A stretch of 64,000 nt of DNA from Chenopodium formosanum (GCA_024500155.1 CM044880.1:5332001-5396000), one strand, 5' to 3'. Positions 1 through 11,006 are shown, counted from the first letter of the stretch. Made by a program: numbers and translations. Notes: generated by a model not told the origin, from the letters alone.

Positions 1-90
1 CATCTATTTTTTTTGGTGGTGGTGAGGCCGCTTTGTGTTTTTGTTAGTAATGCTTTTGTGAGTGTACTAAATACTATAATCTCTTTGTAG

Positions 91-171
91 ATTGAAGAAG
101 ACGGATCAGTTGCCAAAATCCGCCATGGTGAGACATTTGAAGACCACATGAGATACTTTTCTGGTCTCTAA
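91..171 (+). CDS. Terminal exon of an unrecognised protein gene (partial)
   Basis: A pyrimidine-rich stretch ending in TTTGTAG at 81-90 looks like a 3' splice site. After it an open frame reads IEEDGSVAKIRHGETFEDHM and then RYFSGL, followed by TAA at 169-171. Most of the gene lies left of the window. The peptide is charged and has no motif I can assign to a family, so no function is given. The phase of the exon is an assumption, supported only by the absence of stops and a coding-like composition. Downstream is T-rich sequence typical of a plant 3' UTR. Confidence 0.55.
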   Translation: MEEDGSVAKIRHGETFEDHMRYFSGL

Positions 172-980
172 TCATTAGTCGGTGAAATGTTGCCATCATC
201 CAACTTGAAGAGGGTTGAGTACTTGCCTGTTGTAGGGAAAATGATGTAATCTATTAGATAAGCATTTGCCTGGAGATTGCTGCATGCTTTGTAAGATTCA
301 CAGTATATTAGTGTTCTTCTTTCCAGTTTACTGAGAGCACTGATGTACTTCGGCGTAATTGAAACATTTTGCCCTTAATTAGTTAATGCACTGCCACGTT
401 TTTTCCCCTCCCGTCCTTCCCTTAGTTCCCTGTTCTCTTCTTCTTGTGTTACTGGAAGGCATTTGCCTGTATATGGTGTTTAGTTGATTAGTTCATCCAT
501 AAGTTCACTGCCCCTGATTTTCTTCTCATTCTTCATTTTCTCTAATTTATATTAAGACATTTGCTATAATGGGCCTTAATGGGTTCCTAATAAAGGTCCG
601 TATGTTGCCTCATTTTTTAATTTATTGTATCTTATTTCAAAAAAAATTAAGTGCAAATAAATTTAGACAAAATAAGTTCTAATTTTTTTTTCCCCATAAA
701 ATAAGTTCTTACAAAAATAATTCCAGATAAAATAAATTTAGACAAGTAAAATACATCGTGTTTTTTTAAAAAAAAAATAAAATACGTAGTAATGTCACAC
801 TCCTAGTAATTTACTCGTATTTATAACATAAAAATTACTTGAGAGGGTAGGAGAAATTTTTTACACACTCCCAAGTCCCAACAAGGTTCAAACACAGATG
901 GTTAGGAACACCCACTCATACGTAGTCATACCCAAGGGGAAATTGGTCCTTAAAAGTAGTGCAAAATACATGTTAATATA
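172..980 (+). other. 3' UTR then gene-free AT-rich spacer
   Basis: The first 350-400 bases are the likely 3' UTR of the gene ending at 171. The rest is AT-rich with A and T runs (for example near 640-780). I see no coding exon, RNA gene or clear repeat in it. Confidence 0.5.
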
Positions 981-1154
981 CTTCCTCCGTTTCTATTTAG
1001 TTGACGAGTTTGATTTAAGCACATATATTAAGGAGAGGAGAGAGAATGAAAACGCAAGTGATGTAACTTGTAAATATAAGGTAAAAAAATTATGCTAAAA
1101 GGAAACATGTCAAAAAAACTTCATTACGTGTTAACTATAAAGAAACGGAGGTAG
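981..1154. mobile_element. Stowaway-like MITE (TA target duplication)
   Basis: The ends are inverted copies: the left begins CTTCCTCCGTTTCTATTTAG and the right, read in reverse, begins CTACCTCCGTTTCTTTATAG. Similarity continues for about 25 bp. TA dinucleotides flank both sides (979-980 and 1155-1156). At 174 bp it is non-coding and belongs to the same family as the element at 58489-58667. Short open frames crossing it are not genes. Confidence 0.75.
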
Positions 1155-1760
1155 TATTTGATAAACGAAACTCGCAAATCAAAAGGAGTGTGTTGGACAT
1201 TTCCATCAGTAATACGGGGGTATTTTGGTAATAGCAGAGTAGATGACTAGGAAAAAATGCCAGGTAAATAAATTTTGATCCACGTATGTTATGTGCAGTG
1301 TTAAGCGGTCGTTATCACTGAGAAAGGTCAACCTGTTTGACTAAGTAACGGAGGAAACGACGATGTTAGGGTATTAAAATAGCTGAATCTAGGTTGAACG
1401 AAATTGAGGAAAAGGGCTTAGTATCGCGGCTTGACGAATCGGATAACAAATAGCGTTCTAGATTTTACTGCATCGGTGGTGAAGCAGTACGTTAGCTCAA
1501 CTTGAAATTGGTTCTACATCCAGGTAATCCGATTCTTGAATTTTATTATTGTCTTTTGTTCAGTAATTTGTATTTGTATGTGTCATTTGTAAGCCACACT
1601 ATTTATCACTTCATTTATTTGTATATGTAAAAGTATGAAACTGGTAGTTTTGGATGGTCATTTAGTTAGTGAATTGTTTGTATGTGTGTGAATCCGGTAA
1701 TATGATCCGGAAAAATGAAATTCATGACCTTACTCGCGTATGTTAACAGGAAAGTGGAGT
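1155..1760 (+). other. Upstream region, 5' UTR exon and 5' intron of the next gene
   Basis: A 5' UTR exon probably ends at CATCCAG (1523) before a GTAATCC donor. The intron runs 1524-1749 and ends in TTAACAG. The next exon starts 11 bases ahead of the ATG at 1761. No clear TATA box was found. Confidence 0.45.
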
Positions 1761-3729
1761 ATGGAGGAAGAAATGGTTCAAGTGAGAAATTCCAACAATG
1801 CGAAGGTAATGTGTTTAAATAATTGCAAAGTAGTCATTGATTTAGTTAATTAGTCAATGGAGAATCATTTGAAATGTATGAAATTCCATTGTGCAGAGCG
1901 GGGATGAAGTACAGGGTGCATGCAAATCAACCAATTGTAAGGTAATTGAGATAGGTAATCGTGAGTTGGCAAATATAAAATTTGTTGTCAAGATTTGTAC
2001 TAATCGCTTGTACTAATAATTTGTCAAGTGCAGGCTCCCAGTGGAGTGAATTCCCGGACACTAATTGCGTTACACCCTGCATTGTTCAAGGTAAAATAAC
2101 CATTTTTATTCTTCAAGTGATAATAGTTGGTATCTTAGTAAAGTTGCAGGTAATAATCTATATGTGTTCGGTGTGATGCAATTGAATGTGGAAAGAAGGT
2201 GTTATTGATCGTTATGTGCCCTGTTATTGATCGTTGTTGATTATTGTTGATAGGATGATAGCATAAGCGAAGGTGGTATGGTGAAGGCTAGGGGTGAAGT
2301 ACTAAAACAACAAGCATTGTTGTGTGGTCGGGTGAGTCTTAATGTCATCGGTAAATTTGTTAATATTTTAGTATTCATTATTTGTTGTGGTGGTAGTGTA
2401 AATATTTTAGTATGCATTATTTGTTGTGGTGGTAGTGTAAATAAAAATCCTCATCCCTTTCAGCCTCCCAATATCAGTTGTAGAGTAGAGACGTTTGGGC
2501 GGATATGCCAAACATTTGATGAAAGAAGGAAGAGTTGGGTGACGGACATGGGATTTGGTGGACTTCTCCATTTTGTATCTGACATGCACTTACCTAGGCA
2601 ACTTGCCTACTGGATAATGACAAGGATTGACCCCATAAATAAAAGTTTTGTTGGTATGGATGGTCGTGTGTTTTGGTTTTCAAAGAACCAAGTAAGGTGG
2701 ATTTTTGGCCTTCCAAATGGGTCAAGGTGTGTGCCTTCAAATAAAACAATGACTCCTGAAGTGCGGTCAAAAGTGGAGAAGATGTTGTTCAAATATGGGC
2801 GTACTTGGCTCACGAAATCGTGTAAAAGGACTGGTCATGTGTATACCTCTGTTGGGATTCCTGTCACATCTGAGTTGCTTGAGCGGTTGGAATGTCATTT
2901 TGAACCCGATGAGGAAGAAGATTTCAAGTCGTTGTTTCTGCTAGTTGTGTTGCAAATGGTATTGTGTCCTACGCAATCACCGAGACTGGCATCTGATTTG
3001 CTTCCTGCGCTAAGCTGTGCGATGGACTGTGCCGAGTACAATTGGTGTGAGTTAGTCTTGGAGAAACTAATGGAGAGCGTAGCCAATTTTGGCAAGAGGT
3101 TTTATGCGACTGGGTTTGCTAATGGATGTGGGGGCTGTGCATTTTTTGCCGTGGTATGATGTTTTACAACTTCGATGTTTTCAGCTATAGTTGTTACAAG
3201 TTTGTCAGTTATTCAATGACCTTTCTACTATGATGCAGATTTACTATTTGGATCGTCTTGACAGAGAACCGGTTAAGTGGAATGTGTATCCTAGAGTTCA
3301 AGTGTGGAGCATGAAACTAATTACGGAGGCATCGAAGGATGATAGATTTAGTTCTGGTGACTACGGGAAGTTGGGGGTAAGGCTTTGGTACTCTACCGTG
3401 TTAATGAACTGGGTTTTGCTATGACATTTACTGGGCACAATTACTGGGCTAATATTTTTGAGAATGCAGCTCGTAGATGTGGCTTATGGCGAACGTCATT
3501 CACGCCAAGCTAGGGACACCGAAGGCCCTCCATCCACCGTACTGTACCAGGTAAGACTATTGGTTCAATGATTATTGAATGGTAATGTGAGGTTTGATTT
3601 GGTTAGATATCAATGAATGTTGTTTTGATTCAGGATGTGTTGAGTTTGCCCAGTTTGGTGCACACGCGTCGGGATAGAAGGCGGAGTACGGTTGGTTATG
3701 CTTGTGGGAAGCGGAAGGTTGTGCCATGA
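1761..3729 (+). CDS. Plant mobile domain / Ulp1-associated (DUF1985-like) protein, 8 coding exons
   Basis: Joining exons 1761-1805, 1897-1941, 2034-2090, 2254-2331, 2464-3153, 3239-3376, 3470-3550 and 3634-3729 gives one open frame of 409 codons ending in TGA. Every junction has GT donors and AG acceptors, and every intron is phase 0. The large exon encodes a block with WVTDMGFGGLLHF, LPRQLAYWIMTRIDP, a V-W/F-GLPNG motif and ATGFANGCGGCAFFAV; the next exon reads IYYLDRLDREPVKW and YPRVQVWSM. These are the hallmarks of transposon-related plant proteins annotated as aminotransferase-like/plant mobile domain or found ahead of Ulp1 proteases. No protease, transposase or zinc finger is visible here, so it is the N-terminal module alone with a basic tail. 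Function unknown; it may be a domesticated or a still mobile Mutator-associated gene. Exons are predicted by eye. Confidence 0.7.
2362..2439 (+). repeat. 39-bp tandem duplication inside intron 4
   Basis: Two adjacent 39-base units (2362-2400 and 2401-2439) differ at one base. They sit in the intron 2332-2463 of the plant-mobile-domain gene. Because 39 is a multiple of three and neither unit has a stop in the gene's frame, retention of this intron would still leave the frame open. Confidence 0.8.
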
Positions 3730-3909
3730 TGTTTGCGAGTTCCCGGGATCCCCTGTTGCCATAAGTGTATGATGATGGGGAGGGGTCGTCTGATATATAG
3801 CATTTGAGGAGGTGCTATGTTATTGGGCTAGAAGAGAATGAAAGTGTAAATGTGTACATTGGGCCATAATGTTGGTGTAGTTGAATGTATTGCTTATAGA
3901 TAAACGACC

Positions 3910-4002
3910 ATATTGGGCCATAAATCTAGAGGGCCCATTGATCTGGTGGGTGTGATCATATTGGGCCATAATTTTGGCAGGCCCGTTGATATGGTGTTAT
4001 TA
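3910..4002 (+). repeat. Short tandem repeat, two 48-bp units
   Basis: Two degenerate copies begin ATATTGGGCCATAA at 3910 and 3958, with a third trace near 3860. This spacer (3730-4019) between the gene end and the next MITE shows nothing else. Confidence 0.55.
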
Positions 4003-4019
4003 GTTGTAGGCCTTTTAGT

Positions 4020-4230
4020 TAGGGGTGGCAATTCGGGTCAACAGGTTGGGTTTGGGTCAAATTACGGATTATGCTTAGAAACTATCAAAAATAGTGTAAA
4101 AATTAATATTATTATGAAATGTGAAATTTGGGTCAAATCGGGTTGAATTCAGGTTGGTCGGGTCGGGTTCGGGTTTCTCTCAATAACTTCATATTGGGTT
4201 ATGGGGTCGGGTTAATGATTGTCAACCCTA
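4020..4230. mobile_element. hAT-like MITE rich in GGGTC motifs
   Basis: The left end reads TAGGGGTGGCAATTCGGGTC; the right end in reverse reads TAGGGTTGACAATCATTAAC. The flanks CTTTTAGT (4012-4019) and ATTTCAGT (4231-4238) match at 6 of 8 positions, fitting an aged 8-bp hAT target duplication. The interior repeats GGGTC/GGTTGGG motifs. Confidence 0.55.
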
Positions 4231-4377
4231 ATTTCAGTATTGTGGGCCACTTAACAATTATCAAATCATTGGACTACGATTTTATTTCACAAGCTTGTCG
4301 GCTGCGTTTCCAAGACAACAAAAACTGGTACACCCTGTGTTTATAAAAGATTAAAGAACTTTGTGTCAAAAAAGTTA

Positions 4378-5359
4378 GGAAAAAATTCCCGGAATAATCT
4401 CATCTTTGGGGCGTCCGCTTAAAATAATTCCACCTTTGGATTATTTTTAAATAATCGACCTTTATACTTAATCCGCTCATAATGGTCCCGAGTGACCAGC
4501 AACGGGCTGAGGAGGTAAAATTATTTTTATGAAGTTTAATTTACACGTGTCATAACTTGATTTGTCCAAAAAAAAAATAATAATAAAAAAAAAACCACCA
4601 CCATCCTTGGGCAAAACCACTTCAGCCACCACCATCCCTACCACCACCCAAACCCAAACCCCAGATCCACCACTCCACCCGGACAAGAATCCACCGCCAC
4701 CCAAAAACCCACCGCACCGATTGGAATCCCACCCAACCTAACCCCAAAACCTCCTTCGAAAATCGAAACCCCACTAACCTTGATTGAGCCATTCGAAACC
4801 CCACCAAACCAGATCCCAGAAAATGAGGTGGAGAGGTCTGTCTGTGGACGAAACCAAGGGCAGGGGAGATCGACGCCTATGGAATCGTGGACACGGCCGG
4901 AAAAGGGACGGGGAGAGGGCTGGGATCGGGATGGGAAATGGGTTTTTGTGGGTGGGGATAGTTTTACAGCTCATCGGGGCTTTGGGAAACACTCGTTGGG
5001 TTCTAGTGAAGGAGAAGTTTGGTGGTTCGGGGGAGAAGGTTCCAGCGCTGTCTCCGATCGACGCTTCCTCCAGCGTCGTTGCCGGTGCCGTGGTTGGGGG
5101 CTGGTAGCAGGACGACAACTAGTTGGGTGGTTTCATAATTTTATTTTATTTTATGTTTAAAAAAATTTAACCTTTTAATTTTTTTTTTTTTTTTACCTAT
5201 TACAGACTGCCGCGTGTCTGGTAACTAACAAGTTGCCTGACTGGTTGGGACTATTCGAAGCTAATTGATAATAAAGGTCGGATTATTTAAAAATAATCCA
5301 AAAGTAGAATTATTTTTAACGGACGCTCTAAAGGTGGAATTATTCCAGACAATTAATCC
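4378..5359. mobile_element. Non-autonomous MULE with long terminal inverted repeats
   Basis: The ends form inverted repeats of about 80-90 bp beginning GGA, each with three staggered copies of an AATAATnCCACCTTT-like motif. The flanks AAAAAGTTA (4369-4377) and AAAAAGTTG (5360-5368) are a 9-bp target duplication with one mismatch, as expected for Mutator-like elements. The GC-rich interior (about 4600-5110) changes from C-rich to G-rich along the strand and is open in several frames, but no protein domain is recognisable and no transposase is present. It is structurally matched to the element at 62320-63538. Confidence 0.75.
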
Positions 5360-5823
5360 AAAAAGTTGTAGTGTTGTGGTTTGGGAAACCATTAAGTACA
5401 AAACTTGGTATGGTAAAAGTAATTCATTTGTGGGTTTGTGTGTATTTTCAAAGAAACGCAAGTTGCTGTTTTAGTCGTATACATGTTGTTAGGAGATTGG
5501 GGCGTGAACAAAACCACCAGTTTTAAGGTGCTCCACAAAAAGGAAAGTTTTTTTTTTTTTACAAAAGGAAAGCTCATCAACTAACTGCTTTTAAGGTACT
5601 GACAAAACTCAACCACCAACGAAAAACTATAAATTTGATATTTGTTAGAGTAAACGTTAGTTAACGTTGTAATTTGCAGCCGTCATAAAATTGTCCCAAG
5701 TTAAACTAAGTGGAAGAACCCACCAACTCCATACTCCAACAGGTAGCAAAGTCAGACATGACTCATAAGCCACGTGGACAATATTTTCATAATTTATCAA
5801 ATATATAGCGTATAAATATCCAA
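5360..5823. other. Spacer with no recognised feature
   Basis: AT-rich sequence with a T run near 5550. No gene, RNA or clear repeat was found. Confidence 0.5.
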
Positions 5824-6671
5824 TACTCCCTCGTTGTTTTTTAAAATGTTACAGTTTGACCGGCACATAATTTTAGGCAATTTAATTGACTTAAATAAAA
5901 TAAGAGGTAAATGAGATAGTTGGAATATTAAATAGTTGTAAAATAAAGACAGTGGAGTTAATAATTTATTGAAAATTATTGAATGTGAGAAGAAAGATAT
6001 AATAAAAAAAAAAAAAAAAAAGTAGTAGTGGGTTTGGGTTAGAGATGGCAATGGATTGGATTTGGATCGGGTGGAGCTTCACCCGCATCCATCCATTATC
6101 TTAATTGCTCCATCTACATCCATCCGTCATCCGCTTCACCCATCATCCATATCCGTCTGTCCATCATCCGCGGATGAAACGGATGGAGCAGATAACAAAT
6201 GGATGAGTACTAGAATAAAAAAATACTCACATAAACTTTAATTTTCGGTTATTTATATAATAATTTTTTTAATTTATTAATAAAAAAGAAATAATAACAA
6301 TATATTGTTTGAAAAATTAATTTGCAACAAAAACAAGACAAGTAATTTTCTTGCACATTCTATATTTTATTAGTAAAATTCTTTGATTAAAAATTTAATA
6401 TATGTTAAACGGATGGGTGGATGGTTAGCGGGTGAAAAAAATATCATCCACATCCGATCCGATCCATCATCCGCTTCATCCGTCACCCGCTTCTCATCCA
6501 TTAAATTCGGGTTTTCGTCCATTTATCTTAAGCGAGTGGAGCGGGTTAGCGGATATCCACTTAATATTGCCATCCCTAGTTTGGGTGAAGACCATAAGAG
6601 GAGAGAGATATAATTTTTTTAATGTAGTTTTTGTAAAAAAAAAAAAAAAAGTGTAACATTTATTAAATACG
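5824..6671. mobile_element. Possible mariner/Stowaway-like MITE split by a nested hAT MITE
   Basis: The left end reads TACTCCCTCGTTGTTTTTTA and then AAATGTTACA; the right end in reverse carries a weaker TACCGTATTTAATAAATGTTAC. The pairing is imperfect, so the limits are tentative. A separate element (6040-6578) is inserted inside it. Confidence 0.35.
6040..6578. mobile_element. hAT-like MITE with 8-bp target duplication
   Basis: Ends are TAGAGATGGCAAT on the left and, in reverse, TAGGGATGGCAAT on the right. The direct repeat GTTTGGGT flanks both sides (6032-6039, 6579-6586) without mismatch, the 8-bp signature of hAT insertion. The interior has subterminal CATCC/CGGATG motif clusters and an AT-rich core. 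It has no coding capacity. Confidence 0.8.
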
Positions 6672-6699
6672 GTATCCAAAATTAGATTTTTTTTTTTTT

Positions 6700-7138
6700 T
6701 TGGTATTATAACCTGTAACTTATTAATCTACATTATAACCCTGTAACTTTCCGTATTCTATGATGTGCCCCTTCTTTTTGAGAAATCCACATTGTAACCC
6801 CAAAATACATTCAGTGTCTATACGGTAACCTTGCAAAATGAGGTATTTTATGTTATTTTTTGGCTAAATCCGAGTTCAATTTGGTTTCTTAAGGGCCAAA
6901 ATAGCCTCCAAAACCTTTAAATGAACAATTTTTAACACGCAAATCGATAAAAAATAATTGTCAAGGGGAGAGTGGGTCTCACTAACAGAATTTCTTAACG
7001 GCGGGATAACGGCAAGGTTGCTGTATAGAAAGTAAATGTATTTTAGGTTACAATGTAGATTTCTAAAAAATGGGGGGCACATCGTAGAAAACAAAAAGTT
7101 AGAGGGTTATAAAAAAGATAAAAGTCTAAAAGATGTAA
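6700..7138. mobile_element. Long-TIR DNA element abutting the DHFR-TS promoter
   Basis: About 100-130 bases at each end are inverted copies. The shared block includes TATAACCCT, ATGATGTGCCCC (right copy: ACGATGTGCCCC) and CTACATTGTAACC-like strings. No protein is encoded, and the exact ends and target duplication could not be fixed. Its right end runs up to the E2F-like sequence upstream of DHFR-TS. Confidence 0.6.
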
Positions 7139-7159
7139 TTTGGCGCGAATTTGCGCGCC
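7139..7159 (+). promoter_or_regulatory. E2F-like site in a GC-rich imperfect palindrome upstream of DHFR-TS
   Basis: The sequence contains TTTGGCGCGAAT, matching the E2F consensus TTTSSCGC, and forms an imperfect palindrome with GCGCGCC a few bases on. It stands in AT-rich surroundings about 130 bp ahead of the 5' UTR intron. Genes for dTMP synthesis are typical S-phase E2F targets; actual binding is inferred. Confidence 0.55.
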
Positions 7160-7548
7160 CTTTCTTCCTCTAAACCTCACTTCTTTCTTCACCATATTTT
7201 CATGTCCATTTTTCCAAAAATTGCTGGTGCGATTCAATCAATTAATTCGATCTCTTCTATCAGATTACGATTGGTAAGCTTTTCTTTCGATCCGATTTTT
7301 CTAATAACATCAATTGTAACTCCATATTGTTTCATGCTTAAACCCTAATTTTTAAATTTTTTTGTTAATATTGTTTTATTACAGTATCTAATTCATGAAA
7401 TTTGCTTTATTACTGCTTAATTTCATGTTGAATTATTTTGATTTGTCAATAATTTCAATTTCAAAGAGTGAAATGGTTACATCATATGGGATTTCTGTTA
7501 AAAAATGTTTTTCTATTGCAGAAAATTCTCGATTTTTGTGCCGTTTCA

Positions 7549-10500
7549 ATGGCTAGTGAGATTAGAAACGTTAGTAATGGAACAAACAATGAATCAATTG
7601 ATTTGAGAAGGGGATACCAAGTAGTTGTTGCGGCAACTAAGGAAATGGGTATTGGGAAAGATGGGAAATTGCCATGGAAATTGCCTTCTGACCTTAAATT
7701 TTTTAAGGATATTACTTTGCAAACTTGTAATGCTGAGAAAAAGAATGCTGTTATAATGGGGAGAAAGACATGGGAGAGTATTCCTCGTAAGAATCGGCCT
7801 TTGCCCGGTAGACTTAACGTTGTTCTTACTCATTCCCGAGATTATGATGTTGGAAGTTTGGATGATGTTGTGACTTGTGGAAGCATCAATTCTGCTTTGG
7901 AGTTGTTGCGAATGCGCCCGTATGATCACTTGATTGAGAGGGTGTTTGTCATTGGTGGTGGTCAGATCTTGAGGTTGGCATTTACATTGTGTTTCCATGA
8001 ACTTTGAGTAGGAATGTATCTTTTGCATAAAGGGTTTAATGTTTTTTTTATGTAGGGAGGCGCTCAATGCTCCAGCTTGCGATGCGATTCATATTACAGA
8101 GATTGAGACCGATATAGAGTGTGACACATTTATGCCTGCTGTGGATGATTCTTTGTTTCAGCCTTGGTATTCGTCTTTTCCTTTGGTTGAGAACAATATA
8201 CGACACTCTTTCGTTACATATGTCCGTGTGAGAAGGACTGCAGCTGATATTGGTACTCAAATCAATACTGCCAAGGCACTATCTAGTAAGTTTGAGGTAC
8301 AGGACTTCTCCTTCCTGCCTCAAATGGTATTTGATAGACATCAGGAGTATTTGTACCTTAAGCTAGTTCAAGAGATCCTGTCGAGTGGGAATCTTAAGGA
8401 TGATAGGACAGGGACTGGGACCCTATCAAAATTTGGTTGTCAGGTACATCAAACTGTTTGTTTATATTAAGTTCGTATTTTGTTTTTGTTTTGGTCTTTA
8501 GTTATCGATTTGATGGTTTTTGCCTGCAGATGCGGTTCAATCTGCGCAAGAGTTTCCCACTTCTTACTACCAAGGCATGTAATTTCTAATTAAGTTTCCA
8601 GCTTATTGCTTCTCTTTATGATTTATTTTGAGGATTTTAGTTATTTATGTTTTACGGAAATGGCTTGTTGATATGATCATACATGCATACTGACATACTG
8701 AGATATATAATATGGTGGATACTAGATGCTAGTTGTGGAAAAAATCTATTCGAACTCTTAAGCTATATATACTGACAAGTATCTTTATCATTTGAAATTA
8801 CAGAGGGTATTTTGGCGAGGTGTTGTAGAGGAACTATTGTGGTTTATTAGTGGTTCCACAAATGCCAAGGTATTGTATACAAACTCTGAGAATAATTTTT
8901 TTTGTTGATTCAAAATTGCTGTCTTTTTAAATGAAGTTGCTGCTTCCTTGCTGTTAATCTAATACTTATCTGAGATTCACACGAGGCTGAAGATGCCTTC
9001 GAGACATAATGCTACTTTTTTGTGGAAATTACCATGAACTGCTTAGTCTGTTTTTAATGCTACGGAGTATGAGCTAATTTTCCAAGTCTGCCTTGATGCA
9101 ACCTCTGAGTTTTTGATGATTGGCATGGTAGACTTTTTATTGAGGGGCAATTTTGAATTCTATTTCAGACCTAGCTTTCAGTGAATTGTTAAATGTAAGT
9201 TTCACTTCACAACATTGGACTGTTGCCATACCCTTATCAATTTAGGCATTCAGATTTCAGATGCTGAAATGGATAATAGAAAAGAAAGACACAATAAATC
9301 ACCAGAGTGAATGCAGAAGAGTTTGCTCAAGCATGATGGACTATTCATCTATGAATACATATTATATCCTGGTTAAGAGGAATATATACACTTGCATATA
9401 AGATTCACTATCTTGTACGTAGTAAATAACTATCTTCCTTCCGACAAGTGTCTATACTAATAATGGTTTTAATGACCTTTGGGTTTGATAACTGAAATTC
9501 AAGGTGTAAGCATGTAACAAGTGTTTTCGTTTTTTCAGGTTTTGCAAGAGAAAGGCATACATATTTGGGATGGAAATGCATCCAGAATGTATCTTGATAG
9601 GTTAACCAAATAATTGCAGCTCAAATTTTGTCTGGTGATATGTTACTGTTTTGCATATATGCCTTGACATGCATCCATTCCTGTTGCAGCATTGGTCTAC
9701 CAGACAGGGAAGAGGGAGACTTAGGACCTGTATATGGATTCCAGTGGCGGCACTTTGGTGCTAGGTTGATCCATAACGTTCGAGAGATTTTTATATGTTG
9801 CTTCACATGAAGAAGCCAGATGTTAGTTCTTATGTCTACTTGTTACTTCTACAGATATACCAGCATGCATGCTGACTACACTGGGCAAGGATTTGATCAG
9901 TTGTTAGATATTATACACAAGATTAAGAATAAGCCAGATGACAGGCGTATTATCCTCTCTGCTTGGAATCCTTCTGATCTTAAATTAATGGCATTGCCTC
10001 CATGCCACATGTTTTCTCAGGTATTTGTTGAGATTCAAGTTATTTGCTTTTATGTATTCTTTTATTTCTTTGGTGCTTACTTTCTTTGTTACAGTTCTAT
10101 GTAGCAAATGGTGAGCTATCTTGTCAAATGTACCAGCGGTCAGCAGACATGGGCTTGGGGGTTCCCTTTAATATTGCGTCTTATGCTCTATTGACGTGTA
10201 TGATTGCTCATGTCTGTGGTAAGCATATTTGCAGCTACTTTTATCTATCCTTTGCTCAGGCTAGTCGTTTATTTTGGATGTATATTCTTAACAAAATTTT
10301 CTTCATTGCAGATCTTATTCCTGGGGATTTCATCCATGTCGTTGGAGATACTCATGTTTATCGCAACCATATTGCGCCTTTGCAAGAACAATTACAGAAT
10401 CTGCCTAAACCTTTTCCTGTAAGCATTAGTGATGTAGCTAGCTTTGATTTGATATAGGATAGTATCCTTTTCTTTTTTAGGCTATTGGGTTTCTCTTTCC

Positions 10501-10641
10501 AAATGAAATCTAATGTTTGTATTTTAACAGGCTTTGAAGATCAACACTCAGAAGAAGAATATAGATTCTTTTGTAGCAACTGATTTCGAGCTTGTGGGTT
10601 ATGATCCTCACCAGAAAATTGAAATGAAGATGGCAGTTTAG
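7549..10641 (+). CDS. DHFR-TS: Bifunctional dihydrofolate reductase-thymidylate synthase, 10 coding exons
   Basis: Exons 7549-7973, 8056-8443, 8530-8574, 8804-8869, 9539-9600, 9690-9764, 9855-10020, 10095-10218, 10312-10418 and 10531-10641 join into 522 codons, the usual length of plant DHFR-TS. The N-terminal domain (about residues 22-195) reads VVVAATKEMGIGKDGKLPW and later VIGGGQILR; it reduces dihydrofolate with NADPH. The C-terminal domain (about 235-522) makes dTMP from dUMP and methylene-tetrahydrofolate, with catalytic Cys404 in LPPCHMF, and contains RRIILSAWNPSDL, DMGLGVPFNIASY and the terminal KIEMKMAV. Start: the ATG at 7549 follows a 5' UTR intron (7274-7521) and gives MASEIRN; the ATG at 7468 lies within that intron. 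Intron 3 (8575-8803) uses a GC donor. No strong organelle-targeting peptide is evident. Confidence is high from whole-family similarity. Confidence 0.96.
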
Positions 10642-11001
10642 AGTTCACTCTTGACTGTGAGTCTGTTATGTTAATATAAGCCATTGATTAATTGAAATTA
10701 TGTTATCATGTTGCCTTTTCAAAATCATGTATACAGTTGCCTATTTATTGATCAGGTATTCAAGTCGCTACAATATATTTTATGTATTTACTGTACTGAG
10801 TGTCTGAGTTTTTGTGTTGTTGATCCTTGATTTTACTTAATCTAATATTTTGCATTCATTTGGAAATATAGTATAGGAATAAGTTTAGAATGTTGATACA
10901 CGATTAATGAATAGAAAAGGTAACCAAGGTATAAAGCTCTAAACATCCTTTAAAGAAGTTGTAAAATTAATACACTAGATAATTATTGCAAGATGAAGTC
11001 C
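10642..11001 (+). other. DHFR-TS 3' UTR and spacer
   Basis: AT-rich sequence downstream of the TAG stop, running to the LTR element's target duplication. Nothing else was seen. Confidence 0.6.
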
Positions 11002-11006
11002 CATAC

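Noticed and set aside
898..1098. 66-codon open frame
   Set aside because: It overlaps the MITE at 981-1154 and has no coding character.
4780..5160. Overlapping open frames of 107-126 codons inside the first MULE
   Set aside because: They are open in several frames on both strands because of GC-rich, biased composition. No domain, splice sites or codon pattern supports a protein, and they lie within a non-autonomous transposon.
7468..7548. Upstream in-frame ATG adding 27 residues to DHFR-TS
   Set aside because: The region carries a 3' splice site (TATTGCAG ending at 7521) of a 5' UTR intron, so this ATG is probably intronic. The ATG at 7549 gives a normal N-terminus.
7594..8067. 157-codon frame on the - strand
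   Set aside because: It is the reverse shadow of DHFR-TS exon 1 and crosses an exon-intron border.
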